Shown piece after piece: positions 18,773 through 27,182 of a stretch of DNA of 64,000 nt. The position numbers and the translations under genes are program-made. Each line of letters begins with the position of its first letter. Positions within the stretch are counted from its first letter, which is position 1. The notes beneath the pieces were generated by a model. It was given only the letters and a program-made list of their open reading frames with translations, did no database searches and was not told the origin of the DNA. The stretch comes from Hominimerdicola alba (GTDB taxonomy: Bacteria > Bacillota > Clostridia > Oscillospirales > Ruminococcaceae): the NCBI RefSeq assembly GCF_900112155.1, contig NZ_FOKQ01000009.1:1-64000 (forward strand). Reading direction: 5' to 3'.

Positions 18773-19165
18773 TCAGTATTCGTGAATCTCAAGAAACGGC
18801 GCATCGCCCATGAAAACATATTCCGCATATTTTCTTTCACCTATGCGCCAGTACGCCCTGCATATCCCAAAACCATATTGTCCGCTGGGCTCGCCGAGCT
18901 TTTTTACAACTTCCTCGTAGGTGGGTCTGCTTTTGCTGAGTTCGTTGATATAATCCTCGGGAATATTTATTATAAAGTCGCTTCGCACATCATATACGAA
19001 GCCCATCACCTCATGTGTCGATTCTTTGGGTATAGTCACCCCGAATTTCCGCTCTGCCTTTGTGGTATTTGCAAATATATACACTATCCCACATATAAGC
19101 AGTATAAGTGTTACAGCCCCTACAACAGCAAGAGTGTTCCTTATGATGTTTTTTGTTCTGCTCAT
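18773..19165 (-). CDS. Small single-pass membrane protein, unknown function
   Basis: A 130-residue protein with one N-terminal membrane helix (about 10-33) and an outside domain of about 95 residues. The segment TYEEVVKKLGEPSGQYGFG, followed by paired strand-like stretches (YWRIGERKYAEYVFMGD), resembles the SmpA/BLIP-like fold in which a YEEVxxxLG turn starts the domain. That is a weak resemblance. Its start is 12 bases after the stop of the ribbon-helix-helix gene, so the two form one operon. Confidence 0.7.
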   Translation of the reverse strand: MSRTKNIIRNTLAVVGAVTLILLICGIVYIFANTTKAERKFGVTIPKESTHEVMGFVYDVRSDFIINIPEDYINELSKSRPTYEEVVKKLGEPSGQYGFGICRAYWRIGERKYAEYVFMGDAPFLEIHEY

Positions 19166-19177
19166 GCGGTCACCGCC

Positions 19178-19834
19178 CTATATCACCGCCGTGACCGTCC
19201 GCACATAAGCCGCATAAGCCGCGCCTATCTCGTCGGAACGGTCACGCCCCTCGGTCAGACCGTCAAAATAGGTCTGTATACAGCTGTCCATAAGACGGAT
19301 ATATCCTGCCACCGCCCCTGCTATCTCCTTATCGGAAAGATGCTCGGCTATGGGGGAGTAGAGGTCTCTGGTATACCTGCCGTTTTCCGTCTGTGCGGGT
19401 ACGCCATCGGGAAAAACTTTCCGCAGATACTTGTTTTCAAGTTTCAGCCAAAGCTCGAAGAAGCCGTTTGCGGCGGCGGTGAGCTGTTCGCTTTTGGTAC
19501 GGAACGATACTTTCAGCCGCCCCACCTTGCCCTGCATATCTCGGCTAAGTTCAAGACTGTACCTCAGGGTGGGCTTGTACTTGTACCTCACGGGGCTTTT
19601 TATGGCTATCATGCTGTCGGAGGGCTGATCGATGAACAGGAAACGCGGGTCCATCAGCTGTTCTATCTCGCTGAATATCTGCCGCATACGCATCTCGGGG
19701 GTCATAAGGCTCACCCTCTCGGCGAGTATCTGGTTTATCAGGTTTGATCGGCTGGTATTCATGGAATACGCCATGCGGTCGATGGCTTCCACCACTTCGT
19801 CCGCCAGCACCAGACTGTACACGCTTTTATTCAT
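19178..19834 (-). CDS. Ribbon-helix-helix (CopG-like) protein with unknown C-terminal domain
   Basis: The 218-residue protein begins with a ribbon-helix-helix fold of about 45 residues (SVYSLVLADEVVEAIDRMA...NTSRSNLINQILAER), the DNA-binding fold of CopG/Arc regulators. About 170 residues of unrecognised, mostly helical sequence follow. I chose the ATG at 19834 because AAAGGAG is well placed and because an in-frame ATG at 19873 would fall inside the -10 region of the promoter. It is co-transcribed with the small membrane protein. It may regulate its own operon. Confidence 0.75.
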   Translation of the reverse strand: MNKSVYSLVLADEVVEAIDRMAYSMNTSRSNLINQILAERVSLMTPEMRMRQIFSEIEQLMDPRFLFIDQPSDSMIAIKSPVRYKYKPTLRYSLELSRDMQGKVGRLKVSFRTKSEQLTAAANGFFELWLKLENKYLRKVFPDGVPAQTENGRYTRDLYSPIAEHLSDKEIAGAVAGYIRLMDSCIQTYFDGLTEGRDRSDEIGAAYAAYVRTVTAVI

Positions 19835-19871
19835 CGGCTCACTCCTTTCATGTACTCTTGAAACTGATATC

Positions 19872-19900
19872 ATTATAGCACTGTTTTAATAACTTGTCAA
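19872..19900 (-). promoter_or_regulatory. Consensus promoter of the ribbon-helix-helix operon
   Basis: On the minus strand TTGACA and TATAAT are exactly 17 bases apart; the start codon would be about 30 bases into the transcript. Confidence 0.88.
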
Positions 19901-19936
19901 TGACATTATATAATCTTGCATACACTTTATTGAACT

Positions 19937-19974
19937 GCACAATCACAGCGGAGCTTTCGGAATTTGCATTGTGC
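19937..19974. other. Long-loop inverted repeat in divergent intergenic gap
   Basis: GCACAAT and ATTGTGC are 24 bases apart in the gap between the divergent ribbon-helix-helix and cheR promoters. It could be an operator pair or chance. The remaining gap (19975-20097) is AT-rich and I see nothing else in it. Confidence 0.35.
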
Positions 19975-20097
19975 GTTATATATAAAAACTTTCAAAAATT
20001 ATCTAATTTTTCATAGAATGCAGGTACTTTCGAGCCCTCAGAATGGCAAAATCAATATGACGTTATAATAATTATTGTACGAAAAATACAAAACCAC

Positions 20098-20126
20098 TTG
20101 AAAAATGCATAAAAATATGGTATAAT
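20098..20126 (+). promoter_or_regulatory. Promoter of cheR-cheB-cheW
   Basis: TTGAAA and TATAAT are spaced by 17 bases, about 45 bases before the cheR start. Confidence 0.85.
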
Positions 20127-20174
20127 CAACTGTACAAAGCATAATTGTTTTCATGCTGAAAGGGGGTCGCGGCT

Positions 20175-21014
20175 GTGATATCAAATGTCGATACAGGCAT
20201 CAATGAACTTGATTTCAATAAACTTGTACATTTTGTCAAAAAAGGCTACGGCATCGACCTTGAAGGCAAGCAGTTCCTTGTGCAGTCGCGGCTTGCGAAC
20301 TATATTGCCGACTGCGGTTTCAGCAGTTTCAGCGAGTACCTTGATGCAGTGTTCGATGACGCATCGGGCAGAGAAGTAGCTAACCTTATAAACAAGCTGA
20401 CTACCAATCACACCTATTTCATGCGTGAATCCGAACATTTCGATCACTTCCGCGAGGTCTTCCTGCCACAGGCTGAAAAAGCCGTGCATGACCACGATCT
20501 CAGGATATGGTCAGCGGGCTGTTCCTACGGCAATGAGCCCTATAATCTGGCTATGTGCCTTGATGAGTATTTCGGCTTCAACCGCTCGAAATGGGACTTG
20601 AAGATACTGGCGACAGACATTTCATTCAACGCACTTAGGCAGGCTGCAAAGGGTGTATACACCGAAAAGTCCCTTGAAAATCTTCCCGAGGAATGGCGCG
20701 AAAAGTTCTTTGACAAGAAATCCCACAGTCTTTATCAGGTCAAGGAACGTATACGCAAAAACGTTGTATTCAAATATCATAATCTTATGGAAGAGATAAA
20801 TTTCAAAAAAAGCTTTGATCTTATCGTATGCCGAAACGTTATGATATATTTTGATGATGAAACGAAATCCGATCTGTGCAGACGTTTCTACAACGCCACG
20901 GAAGAGGGCGGATATCTTTATATAGGGCACGCTGAATCTGCGCCCTTTGATATGCCCTACGTCAGGGAGAAGCCTGCTGTCTACCGTAAGAAAACGGAGG
21001 TGAGCAGCATATGA
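20175..21014 (+). CDS. cheR: CheR-type protein-glutamate methyltransferase
   Basis: The 279-residue enzyme would methylate glutamates on chemoreceptors using S-adenosylmethionine. It has the CheR all-alpha N-terminal domain (about 1-80), the TTNHTYFMRESEHF motif, the SAM-binding loop SAGCSYGNEPYNLAM (most CheR proteins have GEEPYS here), and FDLIVCRNVMIYFD. The start is GTG at 20175, with AAGGGGG about 9 bases upstream. It overlaps cheB by four bases. No receptor or cheA lies in the window, and ruminococci of the albus group are regarded as non-motile, so the target may not be flagellar chemotaxis. Confidence 0.9.
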   Translation: MISNVDTGINELDFNKLVHFVKKGYGIDLEGKQFLVQSRLANYIADCGFSSFSEYLDAVFDDASGREVANLINKLTTNHTYFMRESEHFDHFREVFLPQAEKAVHDHDLRIWSAGCSYGNEPYNLAMCLDEYFGFNRSKWDLKILATDISFNALRQAAKGVYTEKSLENLPEEWREKFFDKKSHSLYQVKERIRKNVVFKYHNLMEEINFKKSFDLIVCRNVMIYFDDETKSDLCRRFYNATEEGGYLYIGHAESAPFDMPYVREKPAVYRKKTEVSSI

Positions 21015-22000
21015 TAGTTTATTTGATATCTGATAACCATAATATTTCTGAGCTGCTTGCAGGCGGATTGAAAGAACTTCTGCCGGGGGGTACTGTGATA
21101 GCTGCTTTCCCGCTCAGTAAAGCAAAGATGATGATAACCCACCGTAGACCCACTGTCATCGTGCTGGATATAGATGCAGGCGAGCAGTTTGATGCCGCCG
21201 CTTACATAAAGGAACTCTGTCCGAGATATTCGATACCCATAATCGTTGTTACCGCAAACAAAAGCCCTCAGTCATCACTGATCTCAGCGGGGGCAATAGA
21301 TATAATACTTCACCAAAGCGGTGAAGCGGCTGATGAAAAGCTTCTCCAGCGTGTCAGCACGAGCATAATAAGCAGTATAAGCATTATCAAGCCGCGGTTT
21401 TATCCCCAGAAGATAAGCGACAGCGATAATATAATAGTCATAGGCGGCTCAACAGGCAGCACGAATGCTCTGCCAGTGGTGCTGAAAGGTCTGCCTGCGG
21501 ACTGCCCGCCTGTGGTGTGTGTTCTGCATATGCCTGTGGGATATACCAAGCTTTATGCAGCCCAGCTCAACTCGGCACTTCCGCTGAAAGTCAGCGAGGC
21601 TGTATCTGGAACATACCTTAAACGCGGCATGGTGATAATCGCGGCGGGCGGAAAGCACCTCAGGATATTCCGTGATAAAAAGGGTTATTTTGTCACCAGT
21701 GAAGAGGGCGTAAAGGTCAATGGTCACTGTCCCTCGGTGGACGTTCTGTTTGATTCGGCGGCTTATGCTGCTAAAAAGAATGCCATAGGCGTCATACTTA
21801 CAGGCATGGGCAGTGACGGCGCTAAGGGTATGCTTGATATGCGCAAGCTGGGGGCTTACAATATCGCTGAATCCGAAAAGACGGCGGTGGTGTACGGTAT
21901 GCCGAAAGTCGCGGCAGAGAACGGTGCGGCAAATATCAGCCTGCCCCTTGATGAGATAGCGGCTCACATAATAGGCAGACTTACATTAAACGACGCATAA
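21011..22000 (+). CDS. cheB: CheB-type methylesterase with degenerate receiver domain
   Basis: The 329-residue protein has a C-terminal CheB esterase domain (about 140-325) with the catalytic Ser in GGSTGS, His in VLHMP, and Asp in TGMGSDGAKGM. The N-terminal receiver-like domain (about 1-115) keeps an Asp at 53 (VLDID) and a Thr near 80. It has lost the paired acidic residues at the start (SDN instead of DD) and the conserved Lys near 104. It may therefore not be phosphorylated in the usual way, fitting the absence of cheA. It overlaps cheR by ATGA and is followed by cheW. Confidence 0.9.
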   Translation: MIVYLISDNHNISELLAGGLKELLPGGTVIAAFPLSKAKMMITHRRPTVIVLDIDAGEQFDAAAYIKELCPRYSIPIIVVTANKSPQSSLISAGAIDIILHQSGEAADEKLLQRVSTSIISSISIIKPRFYPQKISDSDNIIVIGGSTGSTNALPVVLKGLPADCPPVVCVLHMPVGYTKLYAAQLNSALPLKVSEAVSGTYLKRGMVIIAAGGKHLRIFRDKKGYFVTSEEGVKVNGHCPSVDVLFDSAAYAAKKNAIGVILTGMGSDGAKGMLDMRKLGAYNIAESEKTAVVYGMPKVAAENGAANISLPLDEIAAHIIGRLTLNDA

Positions 22001-22034
22001 TACAAGCAATAGCGCACTTTTGGAGGTGGCAGCT

Positions 22035-22505
22035 TTGGAGGAGAGTTTTAATAAATATCTGATTTTTACCGTTGATGACAAGACCTTTGCTATGGGGTTC
22101 GCTGATGTGCGGCTGATAGTGCCTGCGCAGTCTGCAAGCAAAGTTCCCGACCTGCCTGATTATGTTGAGGGCACTATCGTCAACGAGGGCGTTACCATCA
22201 CGGTCATCGACCTAAGAAAAAGGTTCGGCTACCCGAAACATATGAAAACAGACCGCGAATGTATAATCATCTGCGACAGCAAGAAAAGCCTTGGTCTGCT
22301 GTGCGATAATATCACAGGATTTGTGGAGAAAGGGCAGGAGGATATCCAGCCGCCCCCGGATGTGAACGATGTGGTCAATCCCAGATTTATCAGCGGTACA
22401 TTCCTGCTTGATGGAAATCCCTGTTTCGTGATAACCCCAGACCTTGTCATACGTCCCGATGACGAAGACAAGTTCCCCGATGTATCGGATACGGCAGAAA
22501 TTTAG
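22035..22505 (+). CDS. cheW: CheW-like coupling protein
   Basis: A CheW domain of about 140 residues (KYLIFTVDDKTFAMGFADVRLIV ... GTIVNEGVTITVIDLRKRFG) spans most of the 156-residue product. CheW links receptors to the CheA kinase. GGAGGT at 22022-22027 lies 7 bases before a TTG at 22035, which I take as the start; an in-frame TTG at 22020 would put the ribosome site inside the gene. It closes the three-gene operon and is followed by a bidirectional terminator. Confidence 0.88.
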   Translation: MEESFNKYLIFTVDDKTFAMGFADVRLIVPAQSASKVPDLPDYVEGTIVNEGVTITVIDLRKRFGYPKHMKTDRECIIICDSKKSLGLLCDNITGFVEKGQEDIQPPPDVNDVVNPRFISGTFLLDGNPCFVITPDLVIRPDDEDKFPDVSDTAEI

Positions 22506-22516
22506 TAAAAACAAAC

Positions 22517-22551
22517 AGAGGACAGATGCATATTTTGTACATCTGTCCTCT
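22517..22551. terminator. Bidirectional terminator between cheW and cysK
   Basis: AGAGGACAGATG / CATCTGTCCTCT form a perfect 12-bp stem around an 11-base loop. Plus-strand tail is TTGATC, and minus-strand tail is GTTTTTAC, so it is stronger for cysK. Confidence 0.88.
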
Positions 22552-22578
22552 TTGATCTATGGGGGTACGTATTATATA

Positions 22579-23508
22579 TTAGTCAAACAGTGCGGTAGAA
22601 AGATATCTCTCACCTGTATCGGGAAGAAGTGCAACAATGGTCTTGCCCTTGTTCTCGGGACGCTTTGAAAGCTCAGCAGCTGCGAAAAGTGCTGCACCCG
22701 AAGAGATACCTACCAGGATACCCTCGGTCTTAGCGAAGCGGTTGCCTGCTGCGAAAGCGTCGTTGTTCTCAACTGCGAATACTTCATCATATACCTTTGT
22801 ATCAAGTACATCGGGAACGAAGCCGGCACCGATACCCTGTATCTTGTGTGCGCCTGACTTGCCCTGAGAAAGTACGGGGGAAGAAGCAGGTTCAACTGCA
22901 ACTACCTTAACATTGGGGTTCTGTGATTTCAGATACTGACCAACGCCTGTAACAGTTCCGCCTGTGCCAACGCCTGCGATGAAGATATCCACCTTTCCGT
23001 CGGTGTCATCCCAGATCTCAGGACCTGTGGTAGCCAGATGTACAGCGGGGTTAGCAGGATTTACGAACTGACCCAGTATAACGGAGTTATCGATCTCCTT
23101 GTTGAGTTCCTCAGCCTTCTTGATAGCACCTGTCATGCCCTTTGAACCCTCGGTGAGTACGATCTCAGCACCGTAAGCCTTCAGCAGGTTTCTTCTCTCA
23201 ACGCTCATGGTCTCAGGCATTGTCAGTATAACCTTGTAGCCCTTTGATACGCCTACTGCTGCCAGACCGATACCTGTGTTGCCCGATGTAGGCTCGATGA
23301 TGGTAGAACCCTCTTTCAGGGTGCCGTTCTTCTCTGCGTCCTCGATGAGGTTCAGTGCAACTCTGTCCTTAACGCTTCCTGCGGGGTTGAAGTATTCCAG
23401 CTTAGCGAGGATCTTTCCCTCTGCGCCAACTGCCTTTGAAAATCTGTCTGCCTCCAGCAGAGGAGTTTTGCCAACAAGTTCACCAATGTTTTTGTAGATA
23501 TTTGCCAT
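22579..23508 (-). CDS. cysK: Cysteine synthase A (O-acetylserine sulfhydrylase)
   Basis: The 309-residue PLP enzyme makes cysteine from O-acetylserine and sulfide. The PLP Lys is Lys47 in NPAGSVKDR. The phosphate-binding loop TSGNTGIG and the glycine-rich GTGGTVTGVG are present, and the C-terminal GISSGAA motif binds the cofactor edge. I chose ATG 23508 (MANIYKN), which has AAAGGAAG 7 bases upstream, over an in-frame start at 23526. It is monocistronic with its own promoter and terminator. I see no T-box or S-box in its 60-base leader, only a small hairpin. Confidence 0.96.
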   Translation of the reverse strand: MANIYKNIGELVGKTPLLEADRFSKAVGAEGKILAKLEYFNPAGSVKDRVALNLIEDAEKNGTLKEGSTIIEPTSGNTGIGLAAVGVSKGYKVILTMPETMSVERRNLLKAYGAEIVLTEGSKGMTGAIKKAEELNKEIDNSVILGQFVNPANPAVHLATTGPEIWDDTDGKVDIFIAGVGTGGTVTGVGQYLKSQNPNVKVVAVEPASSPVLSQGKSGAHKIQGIGAGFVPDVLDTKVYDEVFAVENNDAFAAGNRFAKTEGILVGISSGAALFAAAELSKRPENKGKTIVALLPDTGERYLSTALFD

Positions 23509-23575
23509 TATATATCTTCCTTTCACTTATATATAGTTAATCCGAAACTCGGGTCTTTCCCGTTTCTGTGTTCAA

Positions 23576-23604
23576 AGTATATCATATTAATCCTAGTATG
23601 TCAA
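23576..23604 (-). promoter_or_regulatory. Promoter of cysK
   Basis: On the minus strand TTGACA and TATACT are spaced by 17 bases, with the start codon about 60 bases downstream. Confidence 0.85.
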
Positions 23605-23689
23605 TAGGTTAAATAGTGTTTCTCTGAATCGTACAATCAAGTGGTCGTATTCCCTCTTTGATTGGGCATATTGTACAAGGATTTAAAGC

Positions 23690-23744
23690 CGAAAAAGCGG
23701 TGGTCACAGCACCCCTTTGGGTAAAAGGCTGTGACCTCCCGCTT
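23690..23744 (-). terminator. Terminator of the cellobiose operon
   Basis: On the minus strand AAGCGGGAGGTCACAGC pairs with GCTGTGACCACCGCTT with a small internal mismatch, followed by TTTCGG. Confidence 0.8.
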
Positions 23745-23754
23745 GTTTACGCTG

Positions 23755-24990
23755 TTATGCTGCCGCCGATGAAGGGTCGCTTTCGGCGTAGGTCTTGAAT
23801 ACGTCCATCAGCTTGGGGAAGTACCAGTCGTACTCCTGCCTGTTGAGAAGTCCGAAGTTCTCGCCGTTGCCGATGCGTGCATAGTTATCCCACCATACAC
23901 ATGGGATATCGTACTTAGCCGCATTACCGAGATAATCGTCAAGGCATTTTACACGGTCATCGATGTTATCCTTGTTCATCGAACCGAATTCGCCTACGAT
24001 AACAGGTATGCCGTTGCTGATGAAAAGTTCGTTGAGGGTATCGAAAAATGTGGGGATAGCATTATCCTCGGGGTCGTACTTGTCAGTACCCTTGGTATCA
24101 AGTGCGAAAGAGTAAGGCAGGTATGCGTGTACCGAGATTATCAGCTTGTCGCTGTCCTCGGGAAGTTCTATAGCCGAAAGGTTATTGTATCCCGAAGAAG
24201 CCGCATAGCCTGTTATCATCAGGCATCTGTCAGCGTTGTTTCCGCCTGATGCTCTTACTGTTTCAACGAATGCCTTTTCGTACTCGTTGATTATCTCTCT
24301 CGCTTCCGAAGTGCCTGTCCACTCAGCGCCCTCGCCGCGGAGTCTGGGTTCATTCAGGCCCTCGAAGATAAGGTGCTCGTCATAGCCCTTGAAACGTTCT
24401 GCTATCTGCGCCCATATCGCCTTTATTTCCTCGATATCGCCGTCTTTTTCGCTTGCCTTGGGCATATACCACTCCTCGTGATGTGTGTTGAGTATAACGT
24501 ACATACCGTCATCTATTCCGTAGTTGACTATTTCCTGAACTCTGTCCATCCACGCAGGGTCGATGGTATATTTGTCGTCAATAAGATGAGTGCCCCAGGT
24601 CACAGGTACACGCAGTACGTTGAAGCCTGCTTCGGGAAGCATATCTATCATGAACTGGTTGGTTACTGTCTTTGTGGGAAGCCAGCTTGTCTCAGCTTCA
24701 AGACCCTCGCTTGTTGCGTCCATGGTATTGCCCAGATTCCAGCCGTTGGTCATCTTGGCCACCAAGTCCTTGGCAGGGGTCACTGTCATGGGGTCGTTGG
24801 TATGGGTCTCCGAAACGGGTATCTCAGAGCCGCCATCGCCGCCCTCAGCTTCGCTTGTTTCTGTCGCGGACTGTGTCTTGCTGTCTGCTTTTGACTTGTC
24901 TTCTTCCTTGTCGCTGCCATTGCATGAAGCCATCACACCCACGCTCATAACTGCCGCAGTCAGCAGGGCTGCTATCTTTTTAAGTTTCAT
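23755..24990 (-). CDS. GH5 endoglucanase-type lipoprotein
   Basis: The mature part is a glycoside hydrolase family 5 catalytic domain (about residues 85-400 of 411). The acid/base Glu is in FEGLNEPR and the nucleophile Glu in VGEFGS; GWNLGNTMDA and NVLRVPVTW are typical of GH5 cellulases. The ATG at 24990 (AAGGAGG upstream) gives a lipoprotein signal ending MASC, with Cys23 as the lipidated residue, then an acidic Ser/Asp linker. It should therefore sit on the outside of the membrane and cut cello- or manno-oligosaccharides close to the cell. No dockerin or CBM is present, unlike many secreted Ruminococcus cellulases. Its ATGA overlaps the GNAT gene; it is the last gene of the cellobiose operon. 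Confidence 0.93.
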   Translation of the reverse strand: MKLKKIAALLTAAVMSVGVMASCNGSDKEEDKSKADSKTQSATETSEAEGGDGGSEIPVSETHTNDPMTVTPAKDLVAKMTNGWNLGNTMDATSEGLEAETSWLPTKTVTNQFMIDMLPEAGFNVLRVPVTWGTHLIDDKYTIDPAWMDRVQEIVNYGIDDGMYVILNTHHEEWYMPKASEKDGDIEEIKAIWAQIAERFKGYDEHLIFEGLNEPRLRGEGAEWTGTSEAREIINEYEKAFVETVRASGGNNADRCLMITGYAASSGYNNLSAIELPEDSDKLIISVHAYLPYSFALDTKGTDKYDPEDNAIPTFFDTLNELFISNGIPVIVGEFGSMNKDNIDDRVKCLDDYLGNAAKYDIPCVWWDNYARIGNGENFGLLNRQEYDWYFPKLMDVFKTYAESDPSSAAA

Positions 24991-25505
24991 AGAATATCCT
25001 CCTTCAACTTGTTTTCCATTCTCATAAAGCATCTGCCCCAGCTTTCTCCGCCGAAGCTGAATGCGTTGTCCGTCACGGATATCTCCTTGAATCCCGCACT
25101 GCTGTAACACTTCCGTGCAGGTTCATTCACGCTGAAAACGTTCAGCGTTACGGTATCGACCTTTTCAGCATCAAAGGCATACCTCGCAGCGAGAGTTATC
25201 ATCTCTCTGCCGTATCCCCTGCCCCTTGCCGAACTGTCTACAACCACGAATTTCAGCATGGCATTACTGTTTTCACGGTCAATCCAACAGCAGAAAAATC
25301 CCACTGCCCTGCCGTTTTCGTCCACGGCGGTAAAAGGCTTGTCCCCCGAATTTCTTCTCATATCGGAAAGCACAGCATGAAAGCTGTCACTCTCCAAAGG
25401 ATAGGGAAAACGCCCCGCGCACCACAAAGCATGGGTCCTCTCGTCATTTACCCAGTGGGATATTTTCGTAAAATCTCTATCCGGTTCGTAAGGTCTTATC
25501 CTCAT
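24987..25505 (-). CDS. GNAT-family N-acetyltransferase
   Basis: The 172-residue protein has the GNAT fold: a central FVVVDSSARGRGYGREMI segment matching the acetyl-CoA-binding R/Q-x-x-G-x-G/A loop, and the later TLNVFSVNEPARKCYSSAGF strand-helix typical of RimI-like enzymes. The substrate is not predictable. It lies 6 bases after the PHP gene and overlaps the GH5 gene by four bases, inside the cellobiose operon. Such a location may hint at a small-molecule or sugar amine substrate, but that is inference. Confidence 0.88.
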   Translation of the reverse strand: MRIRPYEPDRDFTKISHWVNDERTHALWCAGRFPYPLESDSFHAVLSDMRRNSGDKPFTAVDENGRAVGFFCCWIDRENSNAMLKFVVVDSSARGRGYGREMITLAARYAFDAEKVDTVTLNVFSVNEPARKCYSSAGFKEISVTDNAFSFGGESWGRCFMRMENKLKEDIL

Positions 25506-25511
25506 TTCGGC

Positions 25512-26198
25512 TCACAGCCTTTCGGCGGGATACAGCGGTCGTATCTTGTCTGCGAAAAATGCCGCCGCATAGTCCTCGGGTCTATCAAACTCAACCTCGC
25601 TGACCACTCCTGCAAGACGCTCGCTCCTTACCGACAGATGATGATTATCCGAACCCGCCGTAGTGCGGAAACCGAACTGCTTTGCATACCACTCGGCACG
25701 CTCGTTGTACACTTCTTTGCCGTTGCCGCTGTTGTAGACTTCCACACCGTCCACCCACTTTGGCAGAAGCTTTATCTCCCGCAGATAGTCCGCCTCGCGG
25801 AAAGGATGAGCGTGTATCAGCAGTGCGCCCTCGGCTTTTGCATCGTAGTAAAACTGATAAAAATCCCTGTCGCAGTTGGGGTGAGCAAACAGCCACTGCT
25901 TGTTAAGACCATACACCAGTATATCAGCCCCCTGATAGGTATACTCTATCCCGAAAAATACTTTCAGCCCTATCTTGTCGCCCTCTGCCCTGGCATTTTC
26001 ATAGCCCTTGCAGTAAAGCATAACTTTCTCATCCCATGATATATCTCTGGGAACTGTGGTGTTTGAATTGAAAAAGTGGTCGGTGACGAATATGCCGTCA
26101 TAGCCCTCTGCCTTGTAGCGCCTTGCCTGTTCTGCACCTGTTGCCGATGCGCAGGCAGAAGTTTCAGCCGTGTGTAGATGTGTTTCGTACTTGTACAT
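25512..26198 (-). CDS. PHP-domain metallophosphoesterase
   Basis: A 228-residue stand-alone PHP domain. Metal ligands can be read in order: HLHT (about 7-10), TDHF (about 40), the Glu in FGIEYT (about 85), HAHP (about 135) and SDNHH (about 193). Stand-alone PHP proteins act as phosphatases or phosphoesterases, including histidinol-phosphatase-like and 5'-3' nuclease types; which one applies is open. It is third in the cellobiose operon, 32 bases after the membrane protein gene. Confidence 0.88.
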   Translation of the reverse strand: MYKYETHLHTAETSACASATGAEQARRYKAEGYDGIFVTDHFFNSNTTVPRDISWDEKVMLYCKGYENARAEGDKIGLKVFFGIEYTYQGADILVYGLNKQWLFAHPNCDRDFYQFYYDAKAEGALLIHAHPFREADYLREIKLLPKWVDGVEVYNSGNGKEVYNERAEWYAKQFGFRTTAGSDNHHLSVRSERLAGVVSEVEFDRPEDYAAAFFADKIRPLYPAERL

Positions 26199-26230
26199 TT
26201 TAACTTTACTTGCCTTTCTGTATGCAATAT

Positions 26231-27157
26231 TTACCCCTTGTCAGACCTGTTCCTTTTCCTGAGATAAAGCACTGCGCACACCACGCACAGCGCCGCGTAT
26301 ATCCCCGCCGATATGATACCCAGCGGAGCTTCACAAATAAGCGCGAGATCCCACCAGAAAAAGAACACACCGTTTATCAGCTTCAGCCTGTCGGTGAATC
26401 TCACCAAGGCTTCATTACCGAGCTTTTTCGCCTTGCTACCTATGACTTCCAGCACCGCCAGTATAATTATCACAACCGCCGACGGCACAAGCAACAGCCA
26501 TTTTGCCAGATATGCGTCAAAGTTGGCAAAATACGCAAGCCCGTGATACTGGTCTATAACGTCATCACTTGGCAGCCTTTCCCAGCAGAAAGCCAGCAGA
26601 GGAAGATACAGCGCCGTCAGCAGCCATGAAGCTGTTCTGCACGAACGGTGAAAAGCGTCCGAATTCTTTTTGAGAGCTTTCTTGTCCTTGTTTGCCATAA
26701 CGGTGATGATCTCAGCGATCATCCCGATACCGCCCACTATGAACGCCGCGCCTATAAGCACGAGAGTGATATTGCCCAGCGCCCTCTGATGAGAAACCGC
26801 CATTGTCCATTCAAGGAAGGTCAGCGTTATCAGCAAAGCTATGACATCTATCGTGAGCATTATCTCAGCCTTGAACAGTTTCTCGCCCTTTTCGGTGATA
26901 TTCAGCCCTGTGCTTTTTCTGCCGATGAGCCACCCCGAAAAAGCCGCTATCCCTATGGTTATACCGCTTATCAGGTGGGGATAAAAGCCGTATACCTTAG
27001 ATGCATACACATCAAAATTCCGATCGGAACCGAAATGTATCCCCGGTTCATCGGGCAGACTGCCCCATTTTGTCAGGTAGTACACCAGACTGCCTGCTGT
27101 AATGGCTATGCAAGCAAAGATAAGTATGCGGTGTATAAGCTTTACAGCTTTGTACAT
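26231..27157 (-). CDS. Multi-pass membrane protein with DUF1648-like start
   Basis: The 308-residue protein has about seven hydrophobic segments (near 10-30, 58-78, 97-117, 127-150, 173-193, 217-240 and 275-300). Residues about 30-45 (WGSLPDEPGIHFGSDRNFD) match the LPxxxxxHF pattern of the DUF1648 family, whose members include the SdpI immunity protein. Nothing in it looks like a sugar transporter. It lies between the cellobiose 2-epimerase and PHP genes with gaps of 25 and 32 bases and has a clear AAGGAGGG site, so it belongs to the operon. Its role there is unknown. Confidence 0.78.
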   Translation of the reverse strand: MYKAVKLIHRILIFACIAITAGSLVYYLTKWGSLPDEPGIHFGSDRNFDVYASKVYGFYPHLISGITIGIAAFSGWLIGRKSTGLNITEKGEKLFKAEIMLTIDVIALLITLTFLEWTMAVSHQRALGNITLVLIGAAFIVGGIGMIAEIITVMANKDKKALKKNSDAFHRSCRTASWLLTALYLPLLAFCWERLPSDDVIDQYHGLAYFANFDAYLAKWLLLVPSAVVIIILAVLEVIGSKAKKLGNEALVRFTDRLKLINGVFFFWWDLALICEAPLGIISAGIYAALCVVCAVLYLRKRNRSDKG

Positions 27158-27182
27158 ATGCCCTCCTTTCAGAGATAATATG

